A stretch of DNA of 64,000 bases from Leptolyngbya boryana PCC 6306 (GTDB lineage Bacteria; Cyanobacteriota; Cyanobacteriia; Leptolyngbyales; Leptolyngbyaceae), in contig NZ_KB731324.1 of NCBI RefSeq assembly GCF_000353285.1, forward strand, positions 3,676,577-3,740,576. Direction: 5' to 3'. Position numbers and translations under genes: made by a program. Shown here piece by piece: positions 35,774 to 45,268 of this stretch. Positions within the stretch are counted from its first letter, which is position 1. Each line of letters opens with the position of its first letter. A model generated the notes under the pieces. The model was not told where the DNA came from, did not search any database, and saw only the letters and a list, made by a program, of their open reading frames with translations.

Positions 35774-37048
35774 CTATTTTCCCGGCTTCACGACAACACA
35801 ACCATACGCCTGAGTTGGCAAATAAGTTTGTGCTGCATTTTGCAGGTCTACAGCAGACAGAGATTGAATATAAGTCGGATAGTTGAATGCTGGCTCTAAA
35901 TCGCCGACTAGAGCTTGATAATAGCCATACAAACCAGAGCGATCGCTGGGTGTTTCGTTGCCAAACGTGAAATGATTTGCAACTTGAGTCCGTACCCGAT
36001 CGAGTTCGACAGCAGTTGCAAAATCAGTTTGCAGAGTTTGAATATGCTCTAAAAGCGCTGCTTCAACCGCTTCAATATTTTCGACTGGCAACTGAGCGGA
36101 CAAACAGAAAATGCCTTGGTGACGATAGTTCATATTGCTCGCCGACACACTGGACACTAAGCCGCGATTCTCACGCAAGTCTTTGACGAGTCTTGCTGTT
36201 CTGCCATGTCCGAGAATGCTCGCGATTCCGTCTAAGGCATAAGTTTGCTTGAGATTGTCTAATCCGGGAACCCGCCATAACAGCATTAATCGCGCTTGAG
36301 TCAGACTGGGATCTACATGTTCTTGACGAATAATTTCAGTGAACGGCTGTTCTGCAAACAGGCGATCGCGTTCCGGTGCAGCCGTGGGCAAAGCGTGAGA
36401 AACACTGTCTTCGACAATTTGAATCAGTTGATCAACCGGAAGATTTCCAACTGCAACCGCCGTCATCGATCGAGGTTGATACCAAGTGGAATGAAAATCT
36501 CGCATTTGTTGAGCGCTGAGATGTTCAATTACAGAGGCTGGCCCTAAAACTTGTCGTCGATAAGGCAAGGTTTCAAATGCCATTTCTGACATGTGTTGAT
36601 AGGTGCGACGGCGAGGATTATCTTGCGATCGCCGAATTTCTTCTAACACTACAAATCGCTCGCGTTCAAATCCATCTTCTGGAATCCGAGCATTCAGCAC
36701 TACGTCCATTTGCAAGGGTGCTAAAGCTGCGAAATCTTTGGGAGCGGTCGTAATGTAGTAATGCGTGTAATCTTGGCTGGTTGCGGCATTTGTGACTGCG
36801 CCACAGCGTTCAATCTGTTGCTCAAATTCGCCGCTTTTCAAGTGATCGGTTCCTTTGAACACCATATGCTCTAAAAAGTGAGCCATTCCGTTAATCGCAT
36901 CTGATTCGATCGCACTTCCGACATCTAGCCAAACATTGAGATTGACTGCATCGACGGGAATTTGTTCGGCAATAATCGTCAACCCATTCGAGAGGCGATG
37001 GATCGTGGGCGCGTTCAGCTTCGGAGATTTAATCAACGTTGAAGTCAT
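35774..37048 (-). CDS. M16 zinc metallopeptidase (processing-peptidase family)
   Basis: 424 residues. The inverted zinc motif HFLEH is at H57-E60-H61, followed by GAVTNAATSQDYTHYY and a distal Glu. The C-terminal half contains the R/Y region FGNETPSDRSGLYGYY. Cyanobacterial genomes often carry two M16 genes, one active and one subunit-like; the intact HxxEH shows this is the active type. Substrate unknown. It lies 20 bp from the FN3K gene. Confidence 0.92.
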   Translation of the reverse strand: MTSTLIKSPKLNAPTIHRLSNGLTIIAEQIPVDAVNLNVWLDVGSAIESDAINGMAHFLEHMVFKGTDHLKSGEFEQQIERCGAVTNAATSQDYTHYYITTAPKDFAALAPLQMDVVLNARIPEDGFERERFVVLEEIRRSQDNPRRRTYQHMSEMAFETLPYRRQVLGPASVIEHLSAQQMRDFHSTWYQPRSMTAVAVGNLPVDQLIQIVEDSVSHALPTAAPERDRLFAEQPFTEIIRQEHVDPSLTQARLMLLWRVPGLDNLKQTYALDGIASILGHGRTARLVKDLRENRGLVSSVSASNMNYRHQGIFCLSAQLPVENIEAVEAALLEHIQTLQTDFATAVELDRVRTQVANHFTFGNETPSDRSGLYGYYQALVGDLEPAFNYPTYIQSLSAVDLQNAAQTYLPTQAYGCVVVKPGK

Positions 37049-37216
37049 GGCTTACCTGTAGCGTCGCTTTACTTATCTTAGTCTTCCGAAAGTGGCAATT
37101 GACACTCTAAATCTTTAGATTTCAAGCAAAAGCTTGAGCAGATGGATTGTGCACGATGTTCTACGATTCTTTACAATGAAGTCAGAAAGTTAAGTTTTTT
37201 TAAGCAGTATAGAAAG

Positions 37217-38716
37217 ATGCCCCAGAAAGTTGTCGTTGTCGGTGCTGGAATTGGTGGATTAACTGCGGCTGCACTCCTTGCTCATCGCGGATATGAAGTC
37301 CTGGTTTTAGATCAAGCCCTTGTTCCAGGCGGATGCGCTTCAACCTTCAAACGGCAAGGTTTTACCTTCGATGTGGGTGCGACTCAGGTTGCAGGATTAG
37401 AGCCGGGTGGAATTCATCACCGAATTTTCTCAGAGCTTGAGATCGATTTACCCCCTGCGACGTTCTGCGATCCAGCCTGTGCAGTTTATCTTCCGGGTGA
37501 AACTGAGCCGATTCAGGTTTGGCGAGATCCCGATCGCTGGAAAGCGGAACGCCAAAAACAATTTCCCGGCAGCGAACCTTTTTGGCAATTGCTGAATGAT
37601 TTATTTCGCTACAGTTGGCAGTTTCAATCCCGCGATCCAGTGCTTCCGCCTCGAAATGTCTGGGATTTGTGGCAACTGACAAAAGCGGTTCGACCGAATA
37701 CACTGCTGACATTGCCGCATACCTTCTCGACGGTTGGTGATGCGTTGCGAGGATATGGGTTAAACGATCGCCGACTTCGCACGTTTCTCGATCTGCAATT
37801 GAAACTCTATTCTCAAGTGAGTGCCGAGGAAACTGCGTTGCTTTATGCTGCAACGGCTTTAAGTGTTTCTCAAGCGCCCCAAGGCTTGTTTCATTTGCAA
37901 GGCAGTATGCAGGTTTTGAGCGATCGTTTAGTCGAAGCTTTGGAGCGAGATCGCGGCAAACTTTTAATGCGGCACAGCGTTGAGCGAATCCACACTCAAG
38001 CAGGACGCACGACAGGGGTGACGATTCGGAATCAGAAAACGAATGAATCTTGGTTCGAGTCTGCGGATCACGTGGTTGCAAACGTGACGGTTCAGAATTT
38101 AGTCGAACTTTTAGGAAAAGATGCGCCTCAAGGGTATCAGCGTCGAGTCGATAAATTGCCGCCTGCTTCGGGCGCATTTGTGATTTATTTGGGAGTTGAT
38201 CGGGCTGCAATTCCTGCCGATTGCCCGCCTCATTTACAGTTTCTCTACGATTACGAAGGCGCGATCGGTGAAAATAATTCCCTGTTTGTGTCGGTGAGTC
38301 ACGAAGGCGATGGTCGCGCTCCAGCCGGAAAAGCAACGATTATTGCGTCTTCTTTCACCGATACAGGCGCTTGGAAAACTAGCGGTGATTATGAGGCGAT
38401 GAAACAGCACTATGCAGAAACAGCGATCGCGAAATTAGGGCAGTATTTCAAACTCGATCCATCAACGATCGTGTATCAAGAATCTGCGACTCCCAGAACA
38501 TTCCAGCGATTTACAGGACGTGCAGATGGAATTGTAGGAGGCATTGGGCAGCGCATCCCGACATTTGGGCCTTTTGGATTTGCAAATCGAACGCCAATTC
38601 AGCAGCTTTGGCTGGTCGGAGATTCGACCCATCCCGGAGAAGGAACCGCAGGCGTGAGCTATTCTGCATTAACGGTTGTGCGCCAAATCGAAGCTTTAGC
38701 CTTGCCACGTGCCTGA
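37217..38716 (+). CDS. crtD: C-3',4' carotenoid desaturase CrtD-type
   Basis: 499-residue FAD-dependent desaturase/isomerase of the CrtI/CrtD group. N-terminal dinucleotide fold KVVVVGAGIGGLTAAALLA, the substrate-side GGCASTFKRQGFTFDVGAT, and the C-terminal FAD segment GLWLVGDSTHPGEG-like (QLWLVGDSTHPGEGTAGV). The cyanobacterial enzyme adds the 3',4' double bond in myxol glycosides. I chose ATG 37217 (MPQKVVVV), the family start, over 37142. CrtH-type isomerase is the main alternative; the MQVLSDRLVEAL and FTGRADGIVGG regions favour CrtD. Confidence 0.85.
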   Translation: MPQKVVVVGAGIGGLTAAALLAHRGYEVLVLDQALVPGGCASTFKRQGFTFDVGATQVAGLEPGGIHHRIFSELEIDLPPATFCDPACAVYLPGETEPIQVWRDPDRWKAERQKQFPGSEPFWQLLNDLFRYSWQFQSRDPVLPPRNVWDLWQLTKAVRPNTLLTLPHTFSTVGDALRGYGLNDRRLRTFLDLQLKLYSQVSAEETALLYAATALSVSQAPQGLFHLQGSMQVLSDRLVEALERDRGKLLMRHSVERIHTQAGRTTGVTIRNQKTNESWFESADHVVANVTVQNLVELLGKDAPQGYQRRVDKLPPASGAFVIYLGVDRAAIPADCPPHLQFLYDYEGAIGENNSLFVSVSHEGDGRAPAGKATIIASSFTDTGAWKTSGDYEAMKQHYAETAIAKLGQYFKLDPSTIVYQESATPRTFQRFTGRADGIVGGIGQRIPTFGPFGFANRTPIQQLWLVGDSTHPGEGTAGVSYSALTVVRQIEALALPRA

Positions 38717-39031
38717 AAAAATACTTTTGACGGCGATCGCAATTCGGTCTAAATCCTCATTCAATAGCGGTGGACAATCGCGACTTTTGCCTAACCCATT
38801 ATTAAATAAGCGTCTTGCTTCATTAGAAATCGAAAATAATGCAGCAGCCAATGTGCGATCGAGGGTGGTTTGATCTTTCAACGCATCAAATACGACTCTC
38901 AATGCCAGCAAAATTGAAGTGACTTGACCCGGAACAGGCGGTTTTCCTTGACCCAACCGTCCCAGGAAGGTATCGCTGGCAGTCGAATTCGTTTGGTCAA
39001 TTAAGAGCTGACGTGCAGTTTCGTAATCCAC
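38696..39031 (-). CDS. Conserved hypothetical cyanobacterial protein, 111 aa
   Basis: Helical protein beginning VDYETARQLLIDQ, with LGRLGQGKPPVPGQVTSILLALRVVFDAL and LLNEDLDRIAIAVKSIF conserved in the family as I remember it. I chose GTG 39029-39031 since this is where relatives begin; the frame remains open to an ATG at 39094. The 3' end overlaps crtD by 21 bp convergently. No function known. Confidence 0.7.
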   Translation of the reverse strand: MDYETARQLLIDQTNSTASDTFLGRLGQGKPPVPGQVTSILLALRVVFDALKDQTTLDRTLAAALFSISNEARRLFNNGLGKSRDCPPLLNEDLDRIAIAVKSIFSGTWQG

Positions 39032-39090
39032 GATCGAGCGATCCGAGCGAAATGAACTGTACCACTTTAGCGTGAATTCACAACTTTGCT

Positions 39091-39288
39091 TCATACATAA
39101 AAAATCGGGGAGAGAGTTGTATCCTCTTTCCCCGATTTACCAGAGTTTGAATTGTTTTGTCCGTCTTGGAGTTTCTTGCGTAGGACTTGATTGCGTTTCT
39201 TGAGTTGTCTTTGTCTCGCCGCTCCACCTTTTCCTTTATCGTTTCGCCCTTCTCGTCTGGGCGATTCCCAACGTTTCATCATCGCCAT
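39091..39288 (-). CDS. Small basic protein, 65 aa
   Basis: Arg/Lys-rich (KRWESPRREGRNDKGKGG, then QRQLKKRNQVLRKKLQ) with an unstructured Asn/Ser tail. The last codons run through a terminator hairpin (39102-39138), so the true end may have changed by frameshift. No known family; nucleic-acid association is plausible only from charge. ATGAAATATGG lies at the start, and a second Met three codons in is an alternative. Confidence 0.5.
   Translation of the reverse strand: MAMMKRWESPRREGRNDKGKGGAARQRQLKKRNQVLRKKLQDGQNNSNSGKSGKEDTTLSPIFYV
39096..39138 (-). terminator. Terminator hairpin inside the 3' end of the small basic gene
   Basis: AAATCGGGG (39102-39110) pairs with CCCCGATTT (39130-39138); on the minus strand the stem is followed by TTTTTTATG. 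It overlaps the last coding triplets of the small basic gene. Confidence 0.75.
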
Positions 39289-39380
39289 ATTTCATGTCCT
39301 TTTGATTCGTATCTAAATTTTAGCGCGAGAATCAAGCCTGTCAAAGGGTGAAGCCAACGGTTAACCGCCCTGAATTTTGA

Positions 39381-39941
39381 CTAGGGATTAATAATTTGAA
39401 GGACATCAATTTGAATCGTTGGAAATGCGATCGCATGAATTATGCCGCTATCCTGTTCTGTGATTGAAGTGTATTCAGACCCCTGAGGATCGCGATGAAC
39501 AATGAGGCGGTTTTTCTTGACCTCGACGATCCAATATTCAGAAATGCCAGCCGTCGCATAAACTGCTAACTTGACGGATTGATCATGATTCAAGGTTGAA
39601 TCCGAATACTCAATTAAAAAGAAAATATCTTCGGGATAGGGATGATGATGACGATATGAACTTCCTGGAGGACGAACAACCGCGATATCTGGTTCTGGTT
39701 CTGAGTGGTTGGGTAATGTGATTGGTTTCGCTTGTCGAATATAGGCATATGGCTCTAAAAGACGTGCAAGATACCGATCAGCCTCTTGGCTCTGATAAGC
39801 GTGTGGCGGGTTCTCAGGAGGCATCTCGATAATCTGACCATTTAATAACTCGACATGGCTGTTACCAAGCAAACCAGTCTCAATGAGTTGATGGTACTCA
39901 TCGATCGTCCAGCGCTTTAGTTGAAGTGCGGTTTCAGCCAT
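39381..39941 (-). CDS. Uma2-family (DUF820) restriction-endonuclease-fold protein
   Basis: 186-residue PD-(D/E)XK-fold protein. Typical pattern: YHQLIETGLLG, VELLNGQIIEMPPE, EPDIAVVRPP and FLIEYSDSTLNHDQSVKLAVYATAGISEYWIVEV, with Asp and Glu/Lys of the putative active site. The family is highly expanded in cyanobacteria and its biological role is unknown. A second member lies at 50715. Confidence 0.92.
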   Translation of the reverse strand: MAETALQLKRWTIDEYHQLIETGLLGNSHVELLNGQIIEMPPENPPHAYQSQEADRYLARLLEPYAYIRQAKPITLPNHSEPEPDIAVVRPPGSSYRHHHPYPEDIFFLIEYSDSTLNHDQSVKLAVYATAGISEYWIVEVKKNRLIVHRDPQGSEYTSITEQDSGIIHAIAFPTIQIDVLQIINP

Positions 39942-40109
39942 TTCAACCTCTGATACTCTATTCCAATTGCCCTAATCATAATTGAGAAAGCACTTTGCCC
40001 AAAGTGATACAGCTTCAGACGATCGAGCAAAATTAGATATTTTCAATAAATTCTAAAACTCCTGCTAATGACCAGTGCTAGCCTTGGTCGTTAACTTTGT
40101 AATCTGTGA

Positions 40110-40191
40110 TGGGCGGAGAGAGAATCGAACTCTCATACCTTTCGGTGCCACATTTTGAGTGTGGTGCGTCTACCAGTTTCGCCATCCGCCC
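40110..40191 (-). tRNA. tRNA-Leu (CAA)
   Basis: 82-nt cloverleaf on the minus strand: acceptor GGGCGGA pairing with TCCGCCC, D-arm GGCGAAACTGGTAGAC, anticodon stem CCACA/TGTGG with loop CTCAAAA (anticodon CAA), a long variable arm (ACCGAAAGGT) as in class II tRNAs, and T-arm GAGAGTTCGATTCTCTC. Discriminator base A. CCA is not encoded. Confidence 0.96.
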
Positions 40192-40370
40192 TTGGATGTC
40201 TTAATCAATATAATCTGTTTTGTCACTTTAACGCAAGCATCTAAAAAATCGTATTTTCCGAACCAAAAAAGATTGGTTGGAATCTCGCAAAGCGCTTTAT
40301 TCTTAGATTAAGAGTCTCTGCAACGTTTTGTAGAGTTTTGTTTGTCCGCGATCGCCCCTCAACACGAATC

Positions 40371-40610
40371 ATGGCTTTCTTTCGTCAATACATCGCTCCG
40401 TTGATCGTTGTTCTCGTATTTTTGTTTTCCCTAGTCGTTGTTAGTGCTCGAATTTTTCTACCGAGTGACATGGCAGCACCTGCACCTATTGAAGAAGTCA
40501 CTCCTCGTGGTGATAAGGCACAATCTCCTGATGTCGATGCAGTTGCAGGTTTACCGCCCGCACTTGCACCGTTTATTCAGGGCTTGCCGAATGATCCGAC
40601 TCAGCTTTAA
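40371..40610 (+). CDS. Small single-pass membrane protein, 79 aa
   Basis: MAFFRQYIAPLIVVLVFLFS starts a single transmembrane helix (8-29), followed by a Pro/Ala-rich soluble tail ending PFIQGLPNDPTQL. I chose the ATG at 40371. The downstream acetyltransferase starts six bases after its stop, so they are probably co-transcribed. Function unknown. Confidence 0.7.
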   Translation: MAFFRQYIAPLIVVLVFLFSLVVVSARIFLPSDMAAPAPIEEVTPRGDKAQSPDVDAVAGLPPALAPFIQGLPNDPTQL

Positions 40611-40616
40611 ACGATC

Positions 40617-41090
40617 GTGTCGGAATTCCTGCCAGGATATGTGCTTGAACGCGGCTCAGGTAGCGGACGCGATCGCGATCGATTGCTAACGTTTATGCAG
40701 AATACCTATACAGAACTATTTCCCGGGCGCAATTTTCCTCAGCTTGAGTCTGCGATCGCGCGGTTTTTCTCTGCTGAAACACCTTTGCAGTGGGTTCAGT
40801 GTTCAAATCGTTCCGGTTGGAATCCAATTGCCGGATTATGGCTTGGAAGCGCAATTGAGCAAGGCACAGGCGAACGACAGACCCATATTTTGTTGCTATA
40901 TGTCATGCCTGAACATCGACGCAAGGGGATCGGAGCGGCACTCGTGCGTTACGCTGAAACATGGGCAAAAATGCGCGGCGATCGCCAGATCGGGCTGCAA
41001 GTTTTTGAAACAAATTTGCCTGCACTGTCACTCTATCAAGCCCTAGGGTATGGCACCCAATCCCGCTGGATGACAAAATCGATCGATTAG
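40617..41090 (+). CDS. GNAT-family N-acetyltransferase
   Basis: 157-residue acetyltransferase. The acetyl-CoA loop is visible as YVMPEHRRKGIGAALVRYAE (Q/RxxGxG/A type) followed by LQVFETNLPALSLYQALGY. GTG start six bases after the upstream small membrane gene. Substrate unknown. Confidence 0.88.
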   Translation: MSEFLPGYVLERGSGSGRDRDRLLTFMQNTYTELFPGRNFPQLESAIARFFSAETPLQWVQCSNRSGWNPIAGLWLGSAIEQGTGERQTHILLLYVMPEHRRKGIGAALVRYAETWAKMRGDRQIGLQVFETNLPALSLYQALGYGTQSRWMTKSID

Positions 41091-41108
41091 CAGAATAAAA
41101 TAAATCCC

Positions 41109-41864
41109 ATGTATAGCAATGATGATTTAAAGGTTTTAGACCTAGAAGAGGATTTAGCCGATCCGTTGGATGAACTGCCGACGGTCGAGGATGAGGTTGC
41201 TGCCAAACCTGATCCAGAGGCGATGCTGCCTTTATTGGATGCTGCCGATATTCAGCAACGCATGTTAGCAGCACGAGCTTTCTGTGATGTGCAAGACGAT
41301 CGTGCCATTCCAAAATTGATCGCACTGTTGAGCGATCCTTGTCCGTTGGTGCGGGTTAGCGCGGCGTATGCGTTAGGAAGAAATCCTAGCCCGGAAGCGG
41401 TGGAGTCATTAGTCGATCGCTATCAGCAAGATTGGAATGGCTATGTCCGCAAAGGAGTCGTTTGGGCACTGGGGAATTGTCGCGATCGACGATCGCTTAA
41501 TACCTTAACCGAGGCGGTCAAAACTGATATTTCAGCCGTTCGCTTATGGGCAGCAAGTTCTCTTGCCCAGATGGCAACCCTCGGATACGACGTAATCGTT
41601 GCCGCCGTTCCACCTTTAATTGAAGGATTAAGACGTGATCCGGTTGCAGCCATTCGGAGCAATTGCGCTTGGGCATTGGGTGAGTTGTGTCGAGAGATGC
41701 CATCGAATGTCGTTTATGCAACTGCGATCGATGCCTTGATCGAGGCATTTGCAGAAGACGAAGATTCTGGCGTGCGAGAAGATGCCAAAGCTGCAATGCT
41801 CAAAGTTGGAGACGCACGCGGCTTACAAGTGATTGAAACGTTGGAACAAGAAGATTGGTTCTAA
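41109..41864 (+). CDS. HEAT-repeat protein (phycobilin-lyase-like fold)
   Basis: 251 residues with an acidic N-terminus (1-40) and about five HEAT-like repeats, for example DDRAIPKLIALLSDPCPLVRVSAAYALG and VRLWAASSLAQM. CpcE/F and NblB proteins share this architecture, but such repeats are generic; no lyase-specific motif was seen. The GNAT gene lies 18 bp upstream; a terminator follows. Confidence 0.8.
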   Translation: MYSNDDLKVLDLEEDLADPLDELPTVEDEVAAKPDPEAMLPLLDAADIQQRMLAARAFCDVQDDRAIPKLIALLSDPCPLVRVSAAYALGRNPSPEAVESLVDRYQQDWNGYVRKGVVWALGNCRDRRSLNTLTEAVKTDISAVRLWAASSLAQMATLGYDVIVAAVPPLIEGLRRDPVAAIRSNCAWALGELCREMPSNVVYATAIDALIEAFAEDEDSGVREDAKAAMLKVGDARGLQVIETLEQEDWF

Positions 41865-41867
41865 AGG

Positions 41868-41898
41868 AAAGCCGGAGTGTTGTAACGCCCCGGCTTTT
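41868..41898 (+). terminator. Terminator after the HEAT gene
   Basis: AAAGCCGG (41868-41875) pairs with CCGGCTTT (41890-41897) with a following T; it lies between the convergent HEAT gene and cp12. Confidence 0.75.
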
Positions 41899-41904
41899 GA
41901 AGGT

Positions 41905-42141
41905 CTAAACGTCGTAGATTCGGCACTCTGGCGCATCTGGATTATCGTCACAGAAAACAGTCAGCGAAGTTTTCACCGCCGATCGGCGATGTGAGATTTC
42001 AGCTTGAACTTCTTCAACCGCATCCCACGCCGCCGCACAATCATCGGAAATTGTTCCATTGGTGCTGCAAACATCGTGAGCGGATTCAATCAGAGTATTG
42101 AGGCGTTGTTCGATCGTCACATTTCCTGTTGCGTGAGCCAT
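41905..42141 (-). CDS. cp12: CP12 Calvin-cycle regulator
   Basis: 78-residue intrinsically flexible redox protein that binds GAPDH and phosphoribulokinase in the dark, holding both inactive. All four regulatory cysteines are present: C25, C35 (N-terminal pair) and C64, C73 (C-terminal pair), with the AWDAVEE core at 38-44. The C-terminal tail ECRIYDV inserts in GAPDH. Confidence 0.95.
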   Translation of the reverse strand: MAHATGNVTIEQRLNTLIESAHDVCSTNGTISDDCAAAWDAVEEVQAEISHRRSAVKTSLTVFCDDNPDAPECRIYDV

Positions 42142-42332
42142 AACTTTAACCCTTGGTGTAGTGAAACTGGGTGACTCCTTTTAGTGTGCAACCGAAATTT
42201 CAAAACTGGGCAGAGTCTTACCTTTAATTTAACGATTCAGAAAACTCGAATGTCGCAGGCGCTTTAGTCAGATCTGCTGAGTTGACTGAATTGCGATCGC
42301 CCTGTTCGTCATCTGCTCCATCCATCTGATAG

Positions 42333-43739
42333 ATGCAAGGTACGGCAGAATTCCCGATGGTAGGAAAAGTGCCAAAGTTCGCCTTAAACTCATTGCAGAG
42401 CAGAATCATGGAAGCCTTTGATAATACATTGCTGAGCAACTATATCCAAACGGTTCAGCAGCGGACACAAGTTCTATATAAAAATACAAAAGACTCTAAG
42501 CAATCTTCTGCAAGCATAGAAGATTGTTTAGAGGAATTATTCTCAGCCTTAGAAGAACTGAGTATTGCAGAAGAAGAATTACGACAACAAAATGAAATGT
42601 TAATCGCGGCTCAGTCTGAGATTGAAGCAGAGCGACAGCGTTATCAAGAGTTGTTTGAATTTGCGCCGGATGCGTACTTAATTACGGATCTATATGGAAT
42701 CATTCGAGAGGCAAATCGGGTCGCACTTCAACAATTTAATATTGCTCATCGGCATTTGATCCAGAAACCGTTAATCAGCTTTATTCCTGAACATCAGCGT
42801 CAGGCATTTCGATCGATTCTGAATCAATTACCGATGATTTATCGAGTCCAAGAATGGGAAGTGATGGTTTGTGGACGCAAGCGTGAGCCGTTCATCGCAG
42901 CAATTACAGTTGAAGCAGTACTTGATCAACAAGGAAAGGCAACTGCACTGCGCTGGCTGATTCGCGACATTACGAATCGCAAACGCACTGAGGCACAACT
43001 TCAAGACACTCAACTTCAAAATCTGGAACTGATCGAAATCGATCGACTCAAAGACCAGTTCATGGCAACGATTTCTCACGAACTGCGAACGCCAATGAAT
43101 GCAATTTTGGGATTTTCTCGGCTGATTGGCGATCGCGTTGCGCTTTTGGGTGATGGTAGGTTGAACCAAATGGTGGATCATGTCGTTCGCAATAGTCATC
43201 ATTTGTTAGCCATGATCGAAGAACTGCTCGACTTTTCTAAGCTCAAATCTCGAAAGCTTGAACTTCGACCCGCAGGATTTGATCTGGTTCAGATTGCGTC
43301 TGAAACGATTCAGGATCTTCGCTGTTTAGCAGAGCAAAAAGGCTTAGCGTTAGAGCTTGATTGTTCGCAGGACAGTTTACCGATCGTCAATGATCCGGGT
43401 CGAATTCGCCAAATTTTAGTGAATCTGATTTCTAATGCCGTCAAATTTACGGATTCAGGTCTTGTTACTGTCGGCTTCTGGGAAGCTCCAGAAGGACGGA
43501 TTTTAATTGTGGTTCAAGATACCGGAATTGGTATTGATGTCGCCGATCAAGAGAATATTTTTCAAGAATTTTGGCAAGTGAATCAATCGCGCACTCGACA
43601 AGTCGGCGGCACAGGCTTGGGACTCGCGATCGTTCATGCTCTGGTAGAATTAATGGACGGATCAATCTCAATCCACAGCAAAGTCGATCAGGGCACAACG
43701 ATTCGGGTCGAGCTTCCTCGCCGCATTGCACCGCTCTAA
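42333..43739 (+). CDS. PAS-domain sensor histidine kinase
   Basis: 468 residues, cytoplasmic: a coiled coil (about 60-104), a PAS domain (104-215, FEFAPDAYLITD to WLIRDITNRKRTE), HisKA with phospho-acceptor His249 in SHELRTP, and HATPase with N-box NLISNAVKFT and G-boxes DTGIGI and GGTGLGLA. No receiver or membrane helix. Start could also be Met at 42408. It heads a group with CheB-like and CheR-like genes, suggesting a shared pathway; its response regulator is not in this window. Confidence 0.92.
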   Translation: MQGTAEFPMVGKVPKFALNSLQSRIMEAFDNTLLSNYIQTVQQRTQVLYKNTKDSKQSSASIEDCLEELFSALEELSIAEEELRQQNEMLIAAQSEIEAERQRYQELFEFAPDAYLITDLYGIIREANRVALQQFNIAHRHLIQKPLISFIPEHQRQAFRSILNQLPMIYRVQEWEVMVCGRKREPFIAAITVEAVLDQQGKATALRWLIRDITNRKRTEAQLQDTQLQNLELIEIDRLKDQFMATISHELRTPMNAILGFSRLIGDRVALLGDGRLNQMVDHVVRNSHHLLAMIEELLDFSKLKSRKLELRPAGFDLVQIASETIQDLRCLAEQKGLALELDCSQDSLPIVNDPGRIRQILVNLISNAVKFTDSGLVTVGFWEAPEGRILIVVQDTGIGIDVADQENIFQEFWQVNQSRTRQVGGTGLGLAIVHALVELMDGSISIHSKVDQGTTIRVELPRRIAPL

Positions 43740-43971
43740 ACCCGCGTTTTCATTGCCTCCACGATTTCATTGCCCTGAACGAAGTTAAAGACCCCACCTA
43801 GTTGTCATACATCTCTGAAGCGATTGTATATCTGAGCAATTGGCTAAGCTCAGCAGTCCTTGTCAGGGAACTTGCAGAGTTAACACCGGACTTTGAAGCT
43901 AGTGCGGGACAGCATTGAATTTCTAAACAATCCGCGATCGCATCTCTCTTGATCACTGATCAGAAGGAGCT

Positions 43972-44982
43972 ATGACTAAACATAATATTATTGCGATCGG
44001 GGCTTCGGCAGGTGGAGTCGAAACGCTGTCGAACTTAGTGAGTCAACTCCCGAGCGATTTAGATGCAGCGATCTTTGTGGCGATCCATTTTCCTCCTCGT
44101 GCAACCAGTGTTCTTCCCCAAATTCTCAATCGCCTCAAGACGCTTCCTGCACAGCATCCAGCAGAAGGAGACGCGATCGCACCCGGACAAATCTACATTG
44201 CACCTCCTGACCATCATTTATTCGTTCGGCAGGGTCACATTCATCTTGATCACGGTGCGCGGGAAAATGGACATCGCCCTGCGATCGATACATTGTTTCG
44301 CTCGATCGCGTATGCTTACGGTCGGCAGGCAATTGGAGTCATCTTGACTGGAACGCTAGACGATGGGACGGCTGGACTGTTGACCATTAAAGCCCGTGGC
44401 GGCATTGCGATCGTGCAAGATCCAAATGAAGCCTTATTTGCTGGAATGCCGCTCAGCGCGATCAATGCGGTAGAAGTAGACGAAATTTTGAGGGTCAGAG
44501 ACATTGCAAAGCGATTAATCGAGCTTTCCCTCACACCTATCCATGAGCAAAAGCCGATGACTGACGAAATTTCGCATGAAGGGGAGTGGGTGGCACAGGA
44601 AAAAGCTGCGATCGAGCAAGGAGAGCGCACAGGCTTAGCATCCACCTTTACCTGTCCTGACTGTGGGGGTGTGCTGTGGGAGTTGCATGATCAAAATTTG
44701 ATGCGATATCGCTGTCATGTGGGTCATGCTTATTCGATCGATAGCTTGCTCTCGGAAAAAGACAACAGTTTAGAACGAGCGCTTTGGACAGCCCATCGTG
44801 CCTTAGAAGAAAAAGCGGCACTGGCACGGCGCATGGCAGCACAAGCGAAGCGATCGAATTACTCCATGTCAGAAGCACAATTTCTGGAACGAGCAGCAGA
44901 AGCGGAAAATCATGCGGCAGTGTTGAAACAGGTCTTGTCTCAGCAGATTGAGTTGCAGCCTCACCCAGAGGAAATCGATTAG
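43972..44982 (+). CDS. CheB-type methylesterase domain protein with zinc-ribbon-like tail
   Basis: 336 residues. The methylesterase core has the catalytic Ser12 (GASAGG), His39 (IHFPP) and Asp131 (TGTLDDGTAG), but no N-terminal receiver domain, so it is not the classical CheB. The C-terminal part has CPDCGG and YRCHVGHAYS, which look like a metal-binding ribbon, then helices. Stand-alone CheB domains with CheR-PAS neighbours occur in cyanobacteria in non-chemotactic systems. Two genes upstream and downstream support such a module. Confidence 0.88.
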   Translation: MTKHNIIAIGASAGGVETLSNLVSQLPSDLDAAIFVAIHFPPRATSVLPQILNRLKTLPAQHPAEGDAIAPGQIYIAPPDHHLFVRQGHIHLDHGARENGHRPAIDTLFRSIAYAYGRQAIGVILTGTLDDGTAGLLTIKARGGIAIVQDPNEALFAGMPLSAINAVEVDEILRVRDIAKRLIELSLTPIHEQKPMTDEISHEGEWVAQEKAAIEQGERTGLASTFTCPDCGGVLWELHDQNLMRYRCHVGHAYSIDSLLSEKDNSLERALWTAHRALEEKAALARRMAAQAKRSNYSMSEAQFLERAAEAENHAAVLKQVLSQQIELQPHPEEID

Positions 44983-45268
44983 GCTCAGCAGATCTTGCAC
45001 CCTCAAGGCCATGTTTGAGCATTTCGTTTCTGATGTCATCCTGCCCGTGAATAGAATTCACAATCTATACAGCGCGAAGTCCCTTGAGCGAGAGTGACAG
45101 CCGGATTGAGAACTTTAATCTTTATTCAAAGGGGTTCGCGCACCGTTCAATCCGGATTCAAATTCCAGTGCGGACAGAATCGATCTCAAAAAAAACTTTT
45201 AAATGCAAGTCTAGCAACGTTAACGTTATGACCCACAAAAACGCCGCAGGCGTACAAGGACAAATCAA

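Noticed and set aside
37362-38336. 324-codon antisense frame
   Set aside because: It is the shadow of crtD, whose sense product is clearly conserved.
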